In this document: piece by piece, positions 34,364 to 43,347 of the stretch
Layout: the number at the start of each line of letters is the position of its first letter
How positions within the stretch are numbered: position 1 is the first letter of the stretch
Assembly: GCA_031425525.1 (NCBI GenBank)
Contig: JANPJM010000046.1
Coordinates: 1 to 64,000 of the forward strand
Length of the DNA: 64,000 bases
DNA from: JANNMJ01 sp031425525
GTDB lineage: Bacteria; Bacteroidota; Bacteroidia; Cytophagales; Hymenobacteraceae
Reading direction: 5' to 3'
Position numbers and translations under genes: made by a program
The notes under the pieces: generated by a model
What the model was told of the DNA's origin: nothing
The model's database searches: none
The model's input: the letters and a program-made list of their open reading frames with translations, nothing else

Positions 34364-35890
34364 CTATCGCTCCGTCCGCTCATCGCGCAGCAGCACCCGC
34401 ACGCGGGCCAACTCCGGGTCGGTGCCGGCGCGGAGGGCCTCGACGGTAGCCTCCACTTCATCGTCTGGGGTGAGGCCTTCGTCGGGCTGGGCGCGGAGCG
34501 GCGCGTGCGACACCATCGGTACATCGATCACCAGGCCGGTGTTGGGGAGGCGCAGGAGAAAGGTTTCGCCGGCGGTGGTGCCGCGCCGGTTGCCGCCGGT
34601 CGGCTGACCCACTAAAATAGCCAACTGACTGGCTTGCAGCTCGTGGAGCAGCTCGAAGGTGGCGGCCGAATTGTGCGGCCCGCACAACGCGTAGAGCGAT
34701 TTGCCGGCAAAGGCGGTGGCGTAGGGCGCCAGGGGCCGGCGCGCGGCGCGATCGGTGAGGCGCTCGTAAGCGCCGTCGCTGGTGGGGCGGAAATCGGCGG
34801 GTTTGAGCGTTTTGAGCGTCGCGGGCGTGGCCGCGTCGGCAAATTGCAGCACGCTGGCCGGCACCTGCTCCACGCGCCACAACCGGCGCTGGGGCACGCG
34901 GGCCACGGGCTTGGCGCTGAGGTAGCGCAGCAACTCCGTGACCACCACATCGTCGCCGCCGCTACTTTGGCGCACGTCCAGAATCACCGCTTCCACGCGC
35001 TTGCGGCTGATGGTGGCGAACGATTCGGCGAGCCACCCGCGCCAGTCGGTTTTGCCGGCGCGCCAGGCGCGCAGGTGCGGCAAGGTCAGGCGGGCGGTAC
35101 GGCTGTCGGGGAAATCGAGGTGCCAGCGGTCGGCGGTTCCGGCCGGGCGCGCTAAAGCCGCCTGACGGGCGGCGGCCGTTACGGCGGGTACGCTCAGGGT
35201 GCGGGCGGTGGTGGTTTCCGAGGGCTTGACCGACAGGCTGAACGTGCGGCCCACGTCGTAAAAAAGCGGGTACAGTACATCGAAATTTTCGGCGGGTTGG
35301 GCGCCCAAAATCTCCAGTTGGCTGAAGCGGTTGGCGTCGTTGGCGCCATCGGCGTGGACGGCCGATATCAGCGTATCGACAATCGAGACGACCGAATTAT
35401 CATCGATCCGCAGCACTTCGGCGCCGCGCGGCAGCGTCGCGGAGTCGAGGGAAGTGGTCACGATCATCCGCTTTTCTATCAGCCGAAACTGAAACGGCAG
35501 GCACGTAGCGCGGGCAAACAGCGCCGCCCGAACGGCCTTGTTCTGATTGATAGGGTTCGCAAACGTCTGCCCATCGCGGAAGCCGGCGAGCAGAATCGTG
35601 AGGTCGCGGTACGCGACGGGGAGCGTCTGCGGCGTGGCCCAGCGCGCTTCCAGCACGGCAAGCCGCCGCAAAACCTCCGCCGAATCGACGTGGCGGTACA
35701 GGCCGGGGTGCAGCTGTTCCAACGCCACCCGCAGCAACCGGATATCGGGCTGCAGCTGCGCGGGAGCCAGCCGGATGGTGGCGCCCGATGCGGCCGTTTG
35801 AGCACGCCCCGGCGTGGGGTGCAGCAGCAGCGCCGGGGCGCAGCTCAGCCCCGCCCACAACAAAAGCCAACGACGGATAGAGATTCGCAT
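34364..35890 (-). CDS. S41-like peptidase, exported
   Basis: A 508-residue protein with a signal peptide ending near PTPGRAQTAA. The C-terminal half resembles S41 (C-terminal processing) peptidases: VEAVILDVRQSSGGDDVVVT is the usual strand before the active site, GPHNSAATFELLHEL occupies the place of the SAxE-type nucleophile region, and LVGQPTGGNRRGTTAGET with LRLPNTGLVIDVP follows. A serine is present but the general-base lysine could not be placed. A PDZ-like segment is near residues 130-200 (PRGAEVLRIDDNSVVSIVD). The role is unknown. Confidence 0.75.
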   Translation of the reverse strand: MRISIRRWLLLWAGLSCAPALLLHPTPGRAQTAASGATIRLAPAQLQPDIRLLRVALEQLHPGLYRHVDSAEVLRRLAVLEARWATPQTLPVAYRDLTILLAGFRDGQTFANPINQNKAVRAALFARATCLPFQFRLIEKRMIVTTSLDSATLPRGAEVLRIDDNSVVSIVDTLISAVHADGANDANRFSQLEILGAQPAENFDVLYPLFYDVGRTFSLSVKPSETTTARTLSVPAVTAAARQAALARPAGTADRWHLDFPDSRTARLTLPHLRAWRAGKTDWRGWLAESFATISRKRVEAVILDVRQSSGGDDVVVTELLRYLSAKPVARVPQRRLWRVEQVPASVLQFADAATPATLKTLKPADFRPTSDGAYERLTDRAARRPLAPYATAFAGKSLYALCGPHNSAATFELLHELQASQLAILVGQPTGGNRRGTTAGETFLLRLPNTGLVIDVPMVSHAPLRAQPDEGLTPDDEVEATVEALRAGTDPELARVRVLLRDERTER

Positions 35891-35990
35891 TGCAAACGGC
35901 GAAGCCAGAAAAACCAGATTAAGACGCGTAAGTCCTGATTACGTCCCGAAAAGTACAACGCCGCTGGTTGGTTTTACGCCGACCGCCGAT

Positions 35991-36620
35991 TTAGAGGTAC
36001 TGCTCGATGTCGCCGGCACCCTGCCGCAGCACCGTAAACGCATCTTCCTGGCAATCGATCACGGTGGAGGCGATGTTGTGACCGAAACCACCATCGATTA
36101 CGATATCGACGAGGTTTTGATACTTTTCAAAAATAAGCTCCGGGTCGGTCGAGTACTCAATTACGTCGTCTTCGTCGTGAATCGAAGTACTCACAATCGG
36201 GTTGCCGAGCCCCTTCACCAGCTCGCAGCAAATCTGGTGGTCGGGCACGCGGATGCCGATGGTTTTGCGCTTGGTGCCGCCGTAGCGCGGGGCGTTGGTA
36301 TTGGCCTCGAACACGAAGGTAAACGGCCCCGGCAGCGCCTTTTTCAGCACTTTATACTGCGGCGTGGTAATCTGGCGGGCGTAATCGGCGATGTGGGCCA
36401 GATCGGCGCAGATAAACGAAAAGTTGGCTTTTTCGGCCTTGATTCCCTTTAATTTAGCTAGTCGCTCGACGGCGCGCGCGTTGTGTACATCGCAGCCGAT
36501 GCCGTAAATCGTATCGGTTGGGTAAATCACCAGCCCGCCGCTACGTAGTACGTTTACCACTTCCTGAATGCGGGCAGGCTGCGGGTTTTCCGGGTGAATT
36601 TTGAGTAACTGAGCGGTCAT
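35991..36620 (-). CDS. Threonylcarbamoyl-AMP synthase (Sua5/YciO/YrdC family)
   Basis: A 209-residue cytoplasmic enzyme of the YrdC fold, which makes threonylcarbamoyl-AMP from threonine, bicarbonate and ATP for the t6A modification of tRNAs. It has LRSGGLVIYPTDTIYGIGCD (27-46) with the KxR/S-type nucleotide site region, and SFICADLAHIADYA. GLGNPIVSTSIHDED and FEKYQNLVDIVIDGGFG follow. The YciO-like length (about 205) leaves open that it is the YciO paralogue. A TATATTCG box at 36641-36648 on this strand could be its promoter. Confidence 0.88.
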   Translation of the reverse strand: MTAQLLKIHPENPQPARIQEVVNVLRSGGLVIYPTDTIYGIGCDVHNARAVERLAKLKGIKAEKANFSFICADLAHIADYARQITTPQYKVLKKALPGPFTFVFEANTNAPRYGGTKRKTIGIRVPDHQICCELVKGLGNPIVSTSIHDEDDVIEYSTDPELIFEKYQNLVDIVIDGGFGHNIASTVIDCQEDAFTVLRQGAGDIEQYL

Positions 36621-36782
36621 CGGGGAGGCGGGCTAAAGCACGAATATAGAAAGACACCAGTGGCGAAAGGAGCGCGCGACGGCAACAAGCTCACCCGCAA
36701 AACGGCGAGGGCGCCGCCGAAAGTACGGCCATCGGGCGGTGGTGTTCGCGACGTGGGCAGTCAAATAAACGGCTAAACGCAC

Positions 36783-36819
36783 AAAACCCCGCCGTGGCTG
36801 CGGCCACGGCGGGGTTTTT
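36783..36819. terminator. Strong bidirectional intrinsic terminator
   Basis: AAAACCCCGCCGTGGC pairs with GCCACGGCGGGGTTTT around a four-base loop, with A and T tracts on the two sides. It lies just after the stop of the Calx-beta gene and would end that leftward transcript. Confidence 0.9.
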
Positions 36820-36870
36820 CACGCGTCAAACGCGAACAGAGTCCGGGAAGAACGTCAGCGAATACGCCGG

Positions 36871-39741
36871 CTACTGCTTCACGAAGCGGCGTACGGCCGA
36901 AGTAGCGCCCAACGACCCACCGCTCACGCGTACCGAATAGATGCCCGCCGGCAACGCCTGTACCGCGAACGTGGCGGTGCCGTCGGCCGCGAGTTTGGCG
37001 GTAAGCACGGTGCGGCCGAGCGCATCGATTACCACGGCAGCGGTCGCGGTGGCGGGTGCTTGCACGGTCAGGCGGTCGGTGGCGGGGTTGGGGTAAAGGG
37101 CCACAGTGGCGGCGGCGAGGTCGTCGGCGCGGCCCACCACGGCTTCAATGTCGGCGGTAGTGCGGGGCAGAATCTGGTAGCCCTCGGCGTACGGCGCCGA
37201 AGCGTCGAACTGGCCGCCGGTGCCCGTCAGCCGGAACTGGCCCGTGGGCACCGCCGTGCCGTACAGACCCGAACCGCGCACGATGCGCATCGCGTAGGTG
37301 GTGGTGCCGTCCGTGACATCGACTGTGAAACCGGAACCCATATTCGTCCACTGGGTGGGGTTGGGGATGGTCAGCGGGCCGTTGATTTTGACGAGTACCG
37401 ATTCGGTGGTTTCATCGAGCACCGTCACTACGCGCGGGGCGGGCACGGTTTGACCGGTGCGCCGGATGCGGAACGAGTCGGGGATGATTTCGGCGAGGCC
37501 GTTGAACTGGTCAATCAGGCCCACCACTTCCACTTCATCGCCCTGGGTCAGGGTTTGCGTGCCGAGCGGCATCGAGCGGAAAATGGTAATGCCCCGGTCA
37601 GAAGAATCTTGCAGCGTGACGGAGTAGCCCGTCGTGCGCACGTTCGGCGAGGTGACAATGCCGCGCACCCGCACGGCTTGTCCGTCGAGGATGGCAACGC
37701 CCTGCGCGTCCGTAGCGACGGCCGACGCGATGGTACGCAACGGCGGCGTTAGCCCAACGGTCGAGTCGTTGTCGGAAATCGTAAGCGTGTACATCGAAGG
37801 CGTGCCGAGCGTCACGCCAGTGGGCGCTACCAACCGCAGCACGACCGTTTCGCTGCCTTCCACCACCGCATCATCCACGAGGGTCAACGTCAGGATTTGG
37901 CTCGTAATGCTGGGCGCAAACGAGAGCGTTTGCGCCGCCGAATCAAGCGTAAAATCGGCCGGGCGCGTCGCCGTGCTTGCCGAATCGAACAGCACCTGCA
38001 CGGTGGTGGTGGCCGCCGAATCGGCGTTGAGGAGCGTGACGGTCACGGACACGGTGTTGTTCGATTCCGTGGCCGTGGCCGTGGCGGCGCTGAACTGCAC
38101 CGTTGCGGTGGTGGGGTTCGTGGTAGTATCGGTTACGATATCGGTCAGGAAACGCGGCAGAATCTGGTAGCCTTCAAAAAACGGCGCTGCGTTGTCGAAT
38201 TGGCCGCCCACGCCGATCAGGCTGAAGGGTGCCGTGGGGGCGGCGGTGCCGTACAGGGCGGTACCACGCACCACGCGCAGGGTGTACGTGGTAGTGCCAT
38301 CGGTGACATCCACATTGAAGCCGGAGCCCATATTCGTCCACTGCGCGGGGTTCGGGATGGTCAGCGGCCCGGCAATGCGCACCACTTCCGATTCCGTCGC
38401 TTCGCTCAGTACCGTCACGGTGCGCGGCGCGGGTAAGGCACGGCCGGTACCGCGTACGAAGATCGAATCAGGTATAATTTCCGTCAGGCCATTGAACTGG
38501 TCGATTCGGCCGACGACTTCAATTTCATCGCCGGGGGCGATGGTAATCGAATCGATGGGGGCAAACCCGAAGAGCGTAATGCCGCCCGTGGCGTCCTGCA
38601 AGCTCACCGAGTAGCCGGTGGTGCGGGTGTTCGGCCCCGTCACGATGCCGCGAACGCGCACCACTTGCGTCAGGCGCACGGCCACACCGGCCGTATCGTT
38701 CGGCGTGACGGCCGCGATGGTTTCGAGCGGTGGCGTCTGCGGGTTGGGATTCGTGGTCGAATCGTTGTCCTGAATCGTGATGGTCAGCGAGTTCGGTGTG
38801 CCGATGGCGGCGCCCGCGCTCACGTTAGTCAGCGTGAAAATGATGGTTTCGGCACCTTCCACTAGTGTGTCTTCCAAAATCGGCACCTCGATGCGCTGCG
38901 CCGTGCTGCTGCCCGCCGCGAACGTGAGCGTGCGGGTGGCGGGCAAGAAGGTGTAATCGGCGCCGCCGGTAGCCGTGCCGGGCGCCGTCGCCAGCGAAAG
39001 TTGCACGGTGGTAGCCACCGTGGCGCTGGGGTTGGTCAGGCTAACCAGCACGCTCGCGGTGCTGTCGGCCTCGCTCACGGAACTGGCTGCCGTAGAGAAC
39101 TGCACCGTGGGCGTCGTGACGACTACTCCGCCGATGGTGCCTACCAGCCGTACGTTGTCGATCCGCCAGGTGCCGGGCGCAGCTTCTGCGCTGAAGCCAT
39201 ACAGCCGGAATTCCACCGTCGAAATCCCCGCGAACGCCCCGCCCAAGGCAATCGGGTGCGTCCGGAAGGTGTTGTCGTCTGGCACGCTATCGCCCGCAAC
39301 CACCGACGTAAACCCATCCACCGACGAGCGCACCTGCCACGCACCAACGCCCGTCAGCGAGCGCCGCTCCGAGAAAACCAGCGAATCGAGGTCGAGCGAT
39401 TGGCCGGTCGCGGCCGTCAGGCGGAAGGCATAATATTGAGCGGTGTCGGGGGCGGACGCCACCGTCCAGTTGGTGCCCGAAAAGGCATTTGCTCCAACCG
39501 AAGGCGTCACGCCCGCGCCCCGCCGCATCGGCGAAAATGTGCCGTTGGTGGGCTGCGCATCGACGGCGTACGTCGCTTCATCGCCCACGGCGCCCGTGAA
39601 TGAGTATTGACCGAGGACGACGGCCTCGGGGAATACCGGGAAGTTGCAGCTGGACTGGGCGAAGGCCGGCGCAACTGCCAGAAAGGCCATTGTTGCAGCG
39701 GCACCAAGCCAGCGGCGGGAAAAGAAAGTACGCATCAGCAT
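36871..39741 (-). CDS. Secreted Calx-beta / OB-fold repeat protein with T9SS sorting domain
   Basis: A 956-residue protein. A signal peptide (LGAAATMAFLAVAPAFAQ) is followed by a jelly-roll-like domain (about 35-205). Two tandem modules then follow, each a Calx-beta domain (about 215-335 and 545-660; VQFSTAASSVSEADSTASVL and ILEDTLVEGAETIIFTLTN) plus an OB-fold-like domain (about 340-540 and 665-855; GDEIEVVGRIDQFNGLTEII, and a near copy). The OB-like modules resemble those around secreted nucleases and DUF5689-type proteins. The end (VALYPNPATDRLTVQAPA, LPAGIYSVRVSGGSLG) is a type A T9SS sorting domain. The near-identical second module points to an internal duplication. Confidence 0.82.
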   Translation of the reverse strand: MLMRTFFSRRWLGAAATMAFLAVAPAFAQSSCNFPVFPEAVVLGQYSFTGAVGDEATYAVDAQPTNGTFSPMRRGAGVTPSVGANAFSGTNWTVASAPDTAQYYAFRLTAATGQSLDLDSLVFSERRSLTGVGAWQVRSSVDGFTSVVAGDSVPDDNTFRTHPIALGGAFAGISTVEFRLYGFSAEAAPGTWRIDNVRLVGTIGGVVVTTPTVQFSTAASSVSEADSTASVLVSLTNPSATVATTVQLSLATAPGTATGGADYTFLPATRTLTFAAGSSTAQRIEVPILEDTLVEGAETIIFTLTNVSAGAAIGTPNSLTITIQDNDSTTNPNPQTPPLETIAAVTPNDTAGVAVRLTQVVRVRGIVTGPNTRTTGYSVSLQDATGGITLFGFAPIDSITIAPGDEIEVVGRIDQFNGLTEIIPDSIFVRGTGRALPAPRTVTVLSEATESEVVRIAGPLTIPNPAQWTNMGSGFNVDVTDGTTTYTLRVVRGTALYGTAAPTAPFSLIGVGGQFDNAAPFFEGYQILPRFLTDIVTDTTTNPTTATVQFSAATATATESNNTVSVTVTLLNADSAATTTVQVLFDSASTATRPADFTLDSAAQTLSFAPSITSQILTLTLVDDAVVEGSETVVLRLVAPTGVTLGTPSMYTLTISDNDSTVGLTPPLRTIASAVATDAQGVAILDGQAVRVRGIVTSPNVRTTGYSVTLQDSSDRGITIFRSMPLGTQTLTQGDEVEVVGLIDQFNGLAEIIPDSFRIRRTGQTVPAPRVVTVLDETTESVLVKINGPLTIPNPTQWTNMGSGFTVDVTDGTTTYAMRIVRGSGLYGTAVPTGQFRLTGTGGQFDASAPYAEGYQILPRTTADIEAVVGRADDLAAATVALYPNPATDRLTVQAPATATAAVVIDALGRTVLTAKLAADGTATFAVQALPAGIYSVRVSGGSLGATSAVRRFVKQ

Positions 39742-40087
39742 ATGTGCAGGAGGAAAAACGGGGTTGATGGCTGAGGAAAGAGAGGCAACTTGGGGCGCTT
39801 CGGCGCTGGTAGCCCACCGGGCCGGTATTTTTGTCGGCCCGCAAATATCCGAACTCTTGCCCGGCTGGCCGGGGTGGTGTCCGGGGCGCTGCGGTAATCA
39901 AGCGGTAATGTAGCCGTTGATGCTCGCCGGGGTGGTTCGCGACCCGAACGGTTTTCGGGGTGCGGTTACCCGACGCCGGTTCTGAGTTCCTTCGCAATGA
40001 CGGGTGGCCGGGCCGAACGGCTGCGTAAGGCCAAGGCTTTTTTTACCGGATTTTCCTACCTGCTTTTTTCGCTCGATTTTTCTACGG
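39742..40087. other. Intergenic region between divergent genes
   Basis: About 346 bases separate the Calx-beta gene from mltG. A GATATTTG box on the minus strand (39842-39849) is close to the -7 consensus for the Calx-beta gene. I see no gene or clear repeat in it. Confidence 0.4.
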
Positions 40088-41197
40088 ATGGCTTCTTCTC
40101 CTCCCGCCGCGCCGCGGCGCCGCCGCTCGGCCGGTCAGCTTTCATCGGGGCAGCAATTTCTGCGCGGCGGTTTTTTGCTGTTTGCTTTCCTGATGGTGAG
40201 CTTCTCGTATTACTTCTATCAGATTTACTTTACGCCAAACATCGCGGTTGTCAATGGGCGGCCCGCTGTGCTGCGGGTGCATCCGGGGCAGAGCTACGAG
40301 GCGACGATGGACTCGCTGGAAGCTACCGGCGCCGTCATCGACAAGCTGTCGCTGCGGTTTATGGCGCGGCTCAAAAAGTACCACGAACACGTAAAGCCCG
40401 GCCTCTACGCCCTCACCGATGGCCTCACCAACCCGCAGCTCATCAACCGGTTGCGCGCTGGTGAGCAAACGCCCGTCAAGCTGGTTATCAAGCCCGTGCG
40501 GCTGCGAAAACTCCTCACCAAGCGCATCGATAAGAAGTTTGCCGCCCGCCCCGGGCAGTTCGATTCGCTCCTGCGCGACCCCGATTATGTGCGCGGCTTA
40601 GGGCTCGGTTTCGATACCACCACCGTTCTGAGCCTCTTCTTGCCGGACACCTACGAGGCGTGGTGGACGACACCGCCTGCCTCGCTCATCCAGAAGATGA
40701 AGGCCGCCTACGAGCAGTTCTGGACGCCCGCGCGCCGCCAAAAAGCCGAAACCCTCGGCCTCACGCCGGTGCAGGTCAGCACGTTGGCCGCCATCGTGCA
40801 GGGTGAGCAGCAGCTCCACACCGACGAGCAGCCGCGCATCGCGGGGGTGTATCTCAACCGTTTACGTCGCGGTATGCTCCTCCAGGCCGACCCTACTGTG
40901 GTGTACGCCGTAGGCAGCCAAACCGGCGATTTTCTGATTCGGCGCGTCACCGGCGCGATGCTCCGCACCGAATCGCCGTACAACACCTACCGCGTCAAGG
41001 GTTTGCCGCCCGGCCCCATCATGCTCCCCACCAAAGGCGCCCTCGACGCCGTCCTGAACGCCGAAGACCACAAGTATCTGTACTTCTGCGCCAAAGAAGA
41101 TTTCAGCGGCTACCACAACTTCGCCGCCACCCCCGCCGAACACACCGCCAACGCCCGCCGCTACCGCGCCGCCCTCGACACGCGGGGGATTCATTGA
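40088..41197 (+). CDS. mltG: Endolytic peptidoglycan transglycosylase MltG
   Basis: A 369-residue inner-membrane enzyme that cuts nascent glycan strands inside the chain. It has one N-terminal membrane helix (about 26-45, FLLFAFLMVSFSYYFYQI), then the YceG domain. The catalytic region reads LAAIVQGEQQLHTDEQPRIA, in which the second acidic position (Glu of QGE) is expected to be the active residue; GVYLNRLRRGMLLQADPTV and SPYNTYRVKGLPPGPI follow. I chose the ATG at 40088 over an in-frame ATG at 40004 because the normal cytoplasmic N-terminus starts there. Confidence 0.92.
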   Translation: MASSPPAAPRRRRSAGQLSSGQQFLRGGFLLFAFLMVSFSYYFYQIYFTPNIAVVNGRPAVLRVHPGQSYEATMDSLEATGAVIDKLSLRFMARLKKYHEHVKPGLYALTDGLTNPQLINRLRAGEQTPVKLVIKPVRLRKLLTKRIDKKFAARPGQFDSLLRDPDYVRGLGLGFDTTTVLSLFLPDTYEAWWTTPPASLIQKMKAAYEQFWTPARRQKAETLGLTPVQVSTLAAIVQGEQQLHTDEQPRIAGVYLNRLRRGMLLQADPTVVYAVGSQTGDFLIRRVTGAMLRTESPYNTYRVKGLPPGPIMLPTKGALDAVLNAEDHKYLYFCAKEDFSGYHNFAATPAEHTANARRYRAALDTRGIH

Positions 41198-41297
41198 GAG
41201 GGTAAAAAGGTGGGAGGGGTAGAGGGTTTGAGTTCTATCCTTTTTCCTTTTACCCCTCATACCTCTCTCACCCTTTACTCCTCCCACCCTCTCACCC
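41197..41297. repeat. G-rich/C-rich inverted intergenic repeat before the thioesterase gene
   Basis: GAGAGGGTAAAAAGGTGGGA (from 41197) pairs imperfectly with TCCTCCCACCCTCTCACCC (to 41297). It fills the whole gap and is of the same general type as the elements at 15161 and 41705. Confidence 0.6.
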
Positions 41298-41708
41298 TTG
41301 TTTTACCACACCACCACCCTGCGCGTCCGCTACGCCGAAACCGACCAGATGGGCTACGTTTATTACGGCCAATACGCGGCGTATTACGAGGTAGCCCGCA
41401 CGGAAGCGTTCCGGGCGCTGGGCTTACCGTACGCAGAGATGGAAGCTGCCGGCGTGATGCTGCCGGTCGCCGAGTTCGGTATCCGCTACCGCCGCCCCGG
41501 CCGCTACGACGACCTCTTGAGTCTAAAGATCACGTTGCCTGTGCTGCCCACCGGCAGCGCCATCCGCTTTGAAGTAGAAACGCACAACGAAGCCGGCGAG
41601 CTGTTGAACACTGGCTTCACCACGCTGGTTTTTGCCTCGAAAGCTACCGGCCGCCCCACCCGCATTCCGGCGTACATCAAGGAGCAGCTAGCGCCGTTTT
41701 TTGAATAG
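41298..41708 (+). CDS. Acyl-CoA thioesterase, hotdog fold (YbgC/FadM-like)
   Basis: A 136-residue thioesterase of the 4-hydroxybenzoyl-CoA type. The signature RYAETDQMGYVYYGQYAAY includes Asp16, the catalytic residue of this family. The rest (FGIRYRRPGRYDDLLSLKI, IRFEVETHNEAGELLNTG) fits a single hotdog domain. It starts with TTG, as no ATG or GTG fits the N-terminus. Likely substrate is a short- or medium-chain acyl-CoA, but this cannot be read from sequence. Confidence 0.88.
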   Translation: MFYHTTTLRVRYAETDQMGYVYYGQYAAYYEVARTEAFRALGLPYAEMEAAGVMLPVAEFGIRYRRPGRYDDLLSLKITLPVLPTGSAIRFEVETHNEAGELLNTGFTTLVFASKATGRPTRIPAYIKEQLAPFFE

Positions 41709-41735
41709 GGTTTGGTTTTTAGGGTATAGTCTGAA

Positions 41736-41828
41736 ATGACGTTTCTTAGCCTGAAAACCAAACAGCGAAGCGCCAGGTATTTCAGATACGGGCGTCACGA
41801 TATGACGTTTATCAGCCTAAAAACTAAA
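41736..41828. repeat. Pair of 27-base direct repeats in a G-rich/C-rich inverted setting
   Basis: ATGACGTTTCTTAGCCTGAA at 41736 and ATGACGTTTATCAGCCTAAA at 41802 begin two 27-base copies, about 66 bases apart, differing at a few positions. They are flanked by TTTAGGG-like sequence (TAGGGTTTGGTTTTTAGGG on the left, CCTAAACCCTA on the right). Confidence 0.7.
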
Positions 41829-41850
41829 TCCTAAACCCTATAAACTAAAA

Positions 41851-42831
41851 ATGCTCACCCGCCACGTAACCAAGCGCCGCCCGTACCGCCGATTCATCGT
41901 GTGGCTGCGTGGCATTCGGTTTCGCGCCGATGACGGCACACCCGTGTCGGTCTACGATGTCGTCGATGAGCTGATCGACCAACTCAAGCTCGATTCCATC
42001 ACGAAGCGCGCGAGTTATATGGCGTTCAATTTCACGCTCTCGCTCTTTCCGACCATCATTTTCCTGTTCACGCTCATTCCGTACATCCCCGTCGCCAACC
42101 TCAACGCCGAGATCATGACGGCTTTGCAGGACGCTATTCCGCGCGAGATGTTCGTGGCCACCCAAACCACCATCGCCGACATCATCAACATCCCCCACGG
42201 CGGGTTGCTGAGTACCGGGGTGCTGTTTGCGCTCATCCTGTCGAGTAACGGCATTATGGCGCTGCTCGATGCGTTTGACAAAAAATACCACACCTTCCGC
42301 CACCGTTCGTACTTGCGCAAACGGCTCATTGCCACGGCGCTCACCATCATTCTGTCGTTGGTGTTGCTGTTGAGTGTGGCGGGGCTGTTTTTCGGTACCT
42401 ACATCGTCGATTTCCTCGTTTTCCACGAGCTGCTCAGCGAGCAGACAACCCCGGCGCTGCTCTCGGCGCTGAAAGTTTTGAGCGTGTTGCTATTGTTTTT
42501 CGCTACCACATCGGTCATTTACTATTACGTGCCCGCCGTCGATGACAAATGGCCGTTTTTCTCGGCCGGCGCCGTGGTGGCTACGCTGTTGATTTTTCTG
42601 GTGTCGCTGATTTTTACGCTCTACATCCGCATTTTCAACTCCTACAATCACTTTTACGGCACCATCGGCGCGCTGGTCGGCGTGATGGTCTGGCTTGATT
42701 TCGTATGTATGATGCTCGTCTTTGGGTTCGAGATCAATATCAGCATCGATGCCGTTACCCGGCGCCTGGAGCGCACCGGCCGCGCTACTTTTTCCGCCGA
42801 CGACGTAGACGACCTTTCGTTCGGAAGCTGA
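41851..42831 (+). CDS. YihY/BrkB-family membrane protein
   Basis: A 326-residue protein with six hydrophobic segments and the family core ASYMAFNFTLSLFPTIIFLF (about 49-68), then LSSNGIMALLDAFDKKYH and PAVDDKWPFFSAGAVVATLL and GTIGALVGVMVWLDFVCMML. The family was once called ribonuclease BN but is now thought to be a transporter- or flippase-like envelope protein of unknown function. It starts at an ATG after the repeat region and is followed by tRNA-Ser. Confidence 0.88.
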   Translation: MLTRHVTKRRPYRRFIVWLRGIRFRADDGTPVSVYDVVDELIDQLKLDSITKRASYMAFNFTLSLFPTIIFLFTLIPYIPVANLNAEIMTALQDAIPREMFVATQTTIADIINIPHGGLLSTGVLFALILSSNGIMALLDAFDKKYHTFRHRSYLRKRLIATALTIILSLVLLLSVAGLFFGTYIVDFLVFHELLSEQTTPALLSALKVLSVLLLFFATTSVIYYYVPAVDDKWPFFSAGAVVATLLIFLVSLIFTLYIRIFNSYNHFYGTIGALVGVMVWLDFVCMMLVFGFEINISIDAVTRRLERTGRATFSADDVDDLSFGS

Positions 42832-42867
42832 TCCGCCCGGCTTTCCCGTTTTTTTCCGCCGCGCAGC

Positions 42868-42898
42868 TTGCACCGCTCGCGTCGCGTTTTTACCTTTG
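42868..42898 (+). promoter_or_regulatory. Promoter of tRNA-Ser(CGA)
   Basis: TTG at 42868-42870 and TACCTTTG at 42891-42898 are 20 bases apart, matching the Bacteroidota -33/-7 pattern. The same layout with the same spacing precedes the other tRNA-Ser at 62182. Confidence 0.7.
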
Positions 42899-42953
42899 CA
42901 GCCCCATCCGGCCCACCTCAGGCCGACCACGCCGGATCGGGAGCCCATCATCC

Positions 42954-43040
42954 AGAGAAGTGGCAGAGTGGTCGAATGCGACGGATTCGAAATCCGTTAT
43001 ACCTGCAAGGGTATCGGGGGTTCGAATCCCTCCTTCTCTG
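42954..43040 (+). tRNA. tRNA-Ser (anticodon CGA)
   Basis: The acceptor arms AGAGAAG and CTTCTCT pair. The anticodon stem ACGGA/TCCGT encloses loop TTCGAAA, so the anticodon is CGA. A long variable arm (TATACCTGCAAGGGTATC) and the T arm GGGGGTTCGAATCCCTC are present, as for a class II tRNA-Ser. No CCA is encoded. Confidence 0.95.
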
Positions 43041-43066
43041 CGAACAGAAGTTTTCTCTTCTAAATA

Positions 43067-43106
43067 ACCCCCCTTCAGTATCGAACTGAAGGGGGGTTTG
43101 TTTTTT
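43067..43106 (+). terminator. Intrinsic terminator after tRNA-Ser
   Basis: AACCCCCCTTCAGT pairs with ACTGAAGGGGGGTT and is followed by a T tract, a textbook terminator for the tRNA transcript. The stretch 43107-43347 shows no gene. Confidence 0.92.
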
Positions 43107-43347
43107 GGAGCGTTCTCTCACGCCCAATTCATAAACAAGGCCCAGGCAGTAGAATTGGAATCCCAATCAACTCTCTCGCCACCGGGGTAGAAGGCCAAGC
43201 GTGCGGCCCTGGCTTGCACGCCGGCGGCGGGAGGCCACGTGGGCTGGTCGGCACGCCAGCCGGCCGGTGGAGATGGGCTGGGACGAAGCGCGCGCCCGAA
43301 GCCAGGAGCAGCGCATTTTCAGAGACGACGGTGGACGTATGGCGGGC

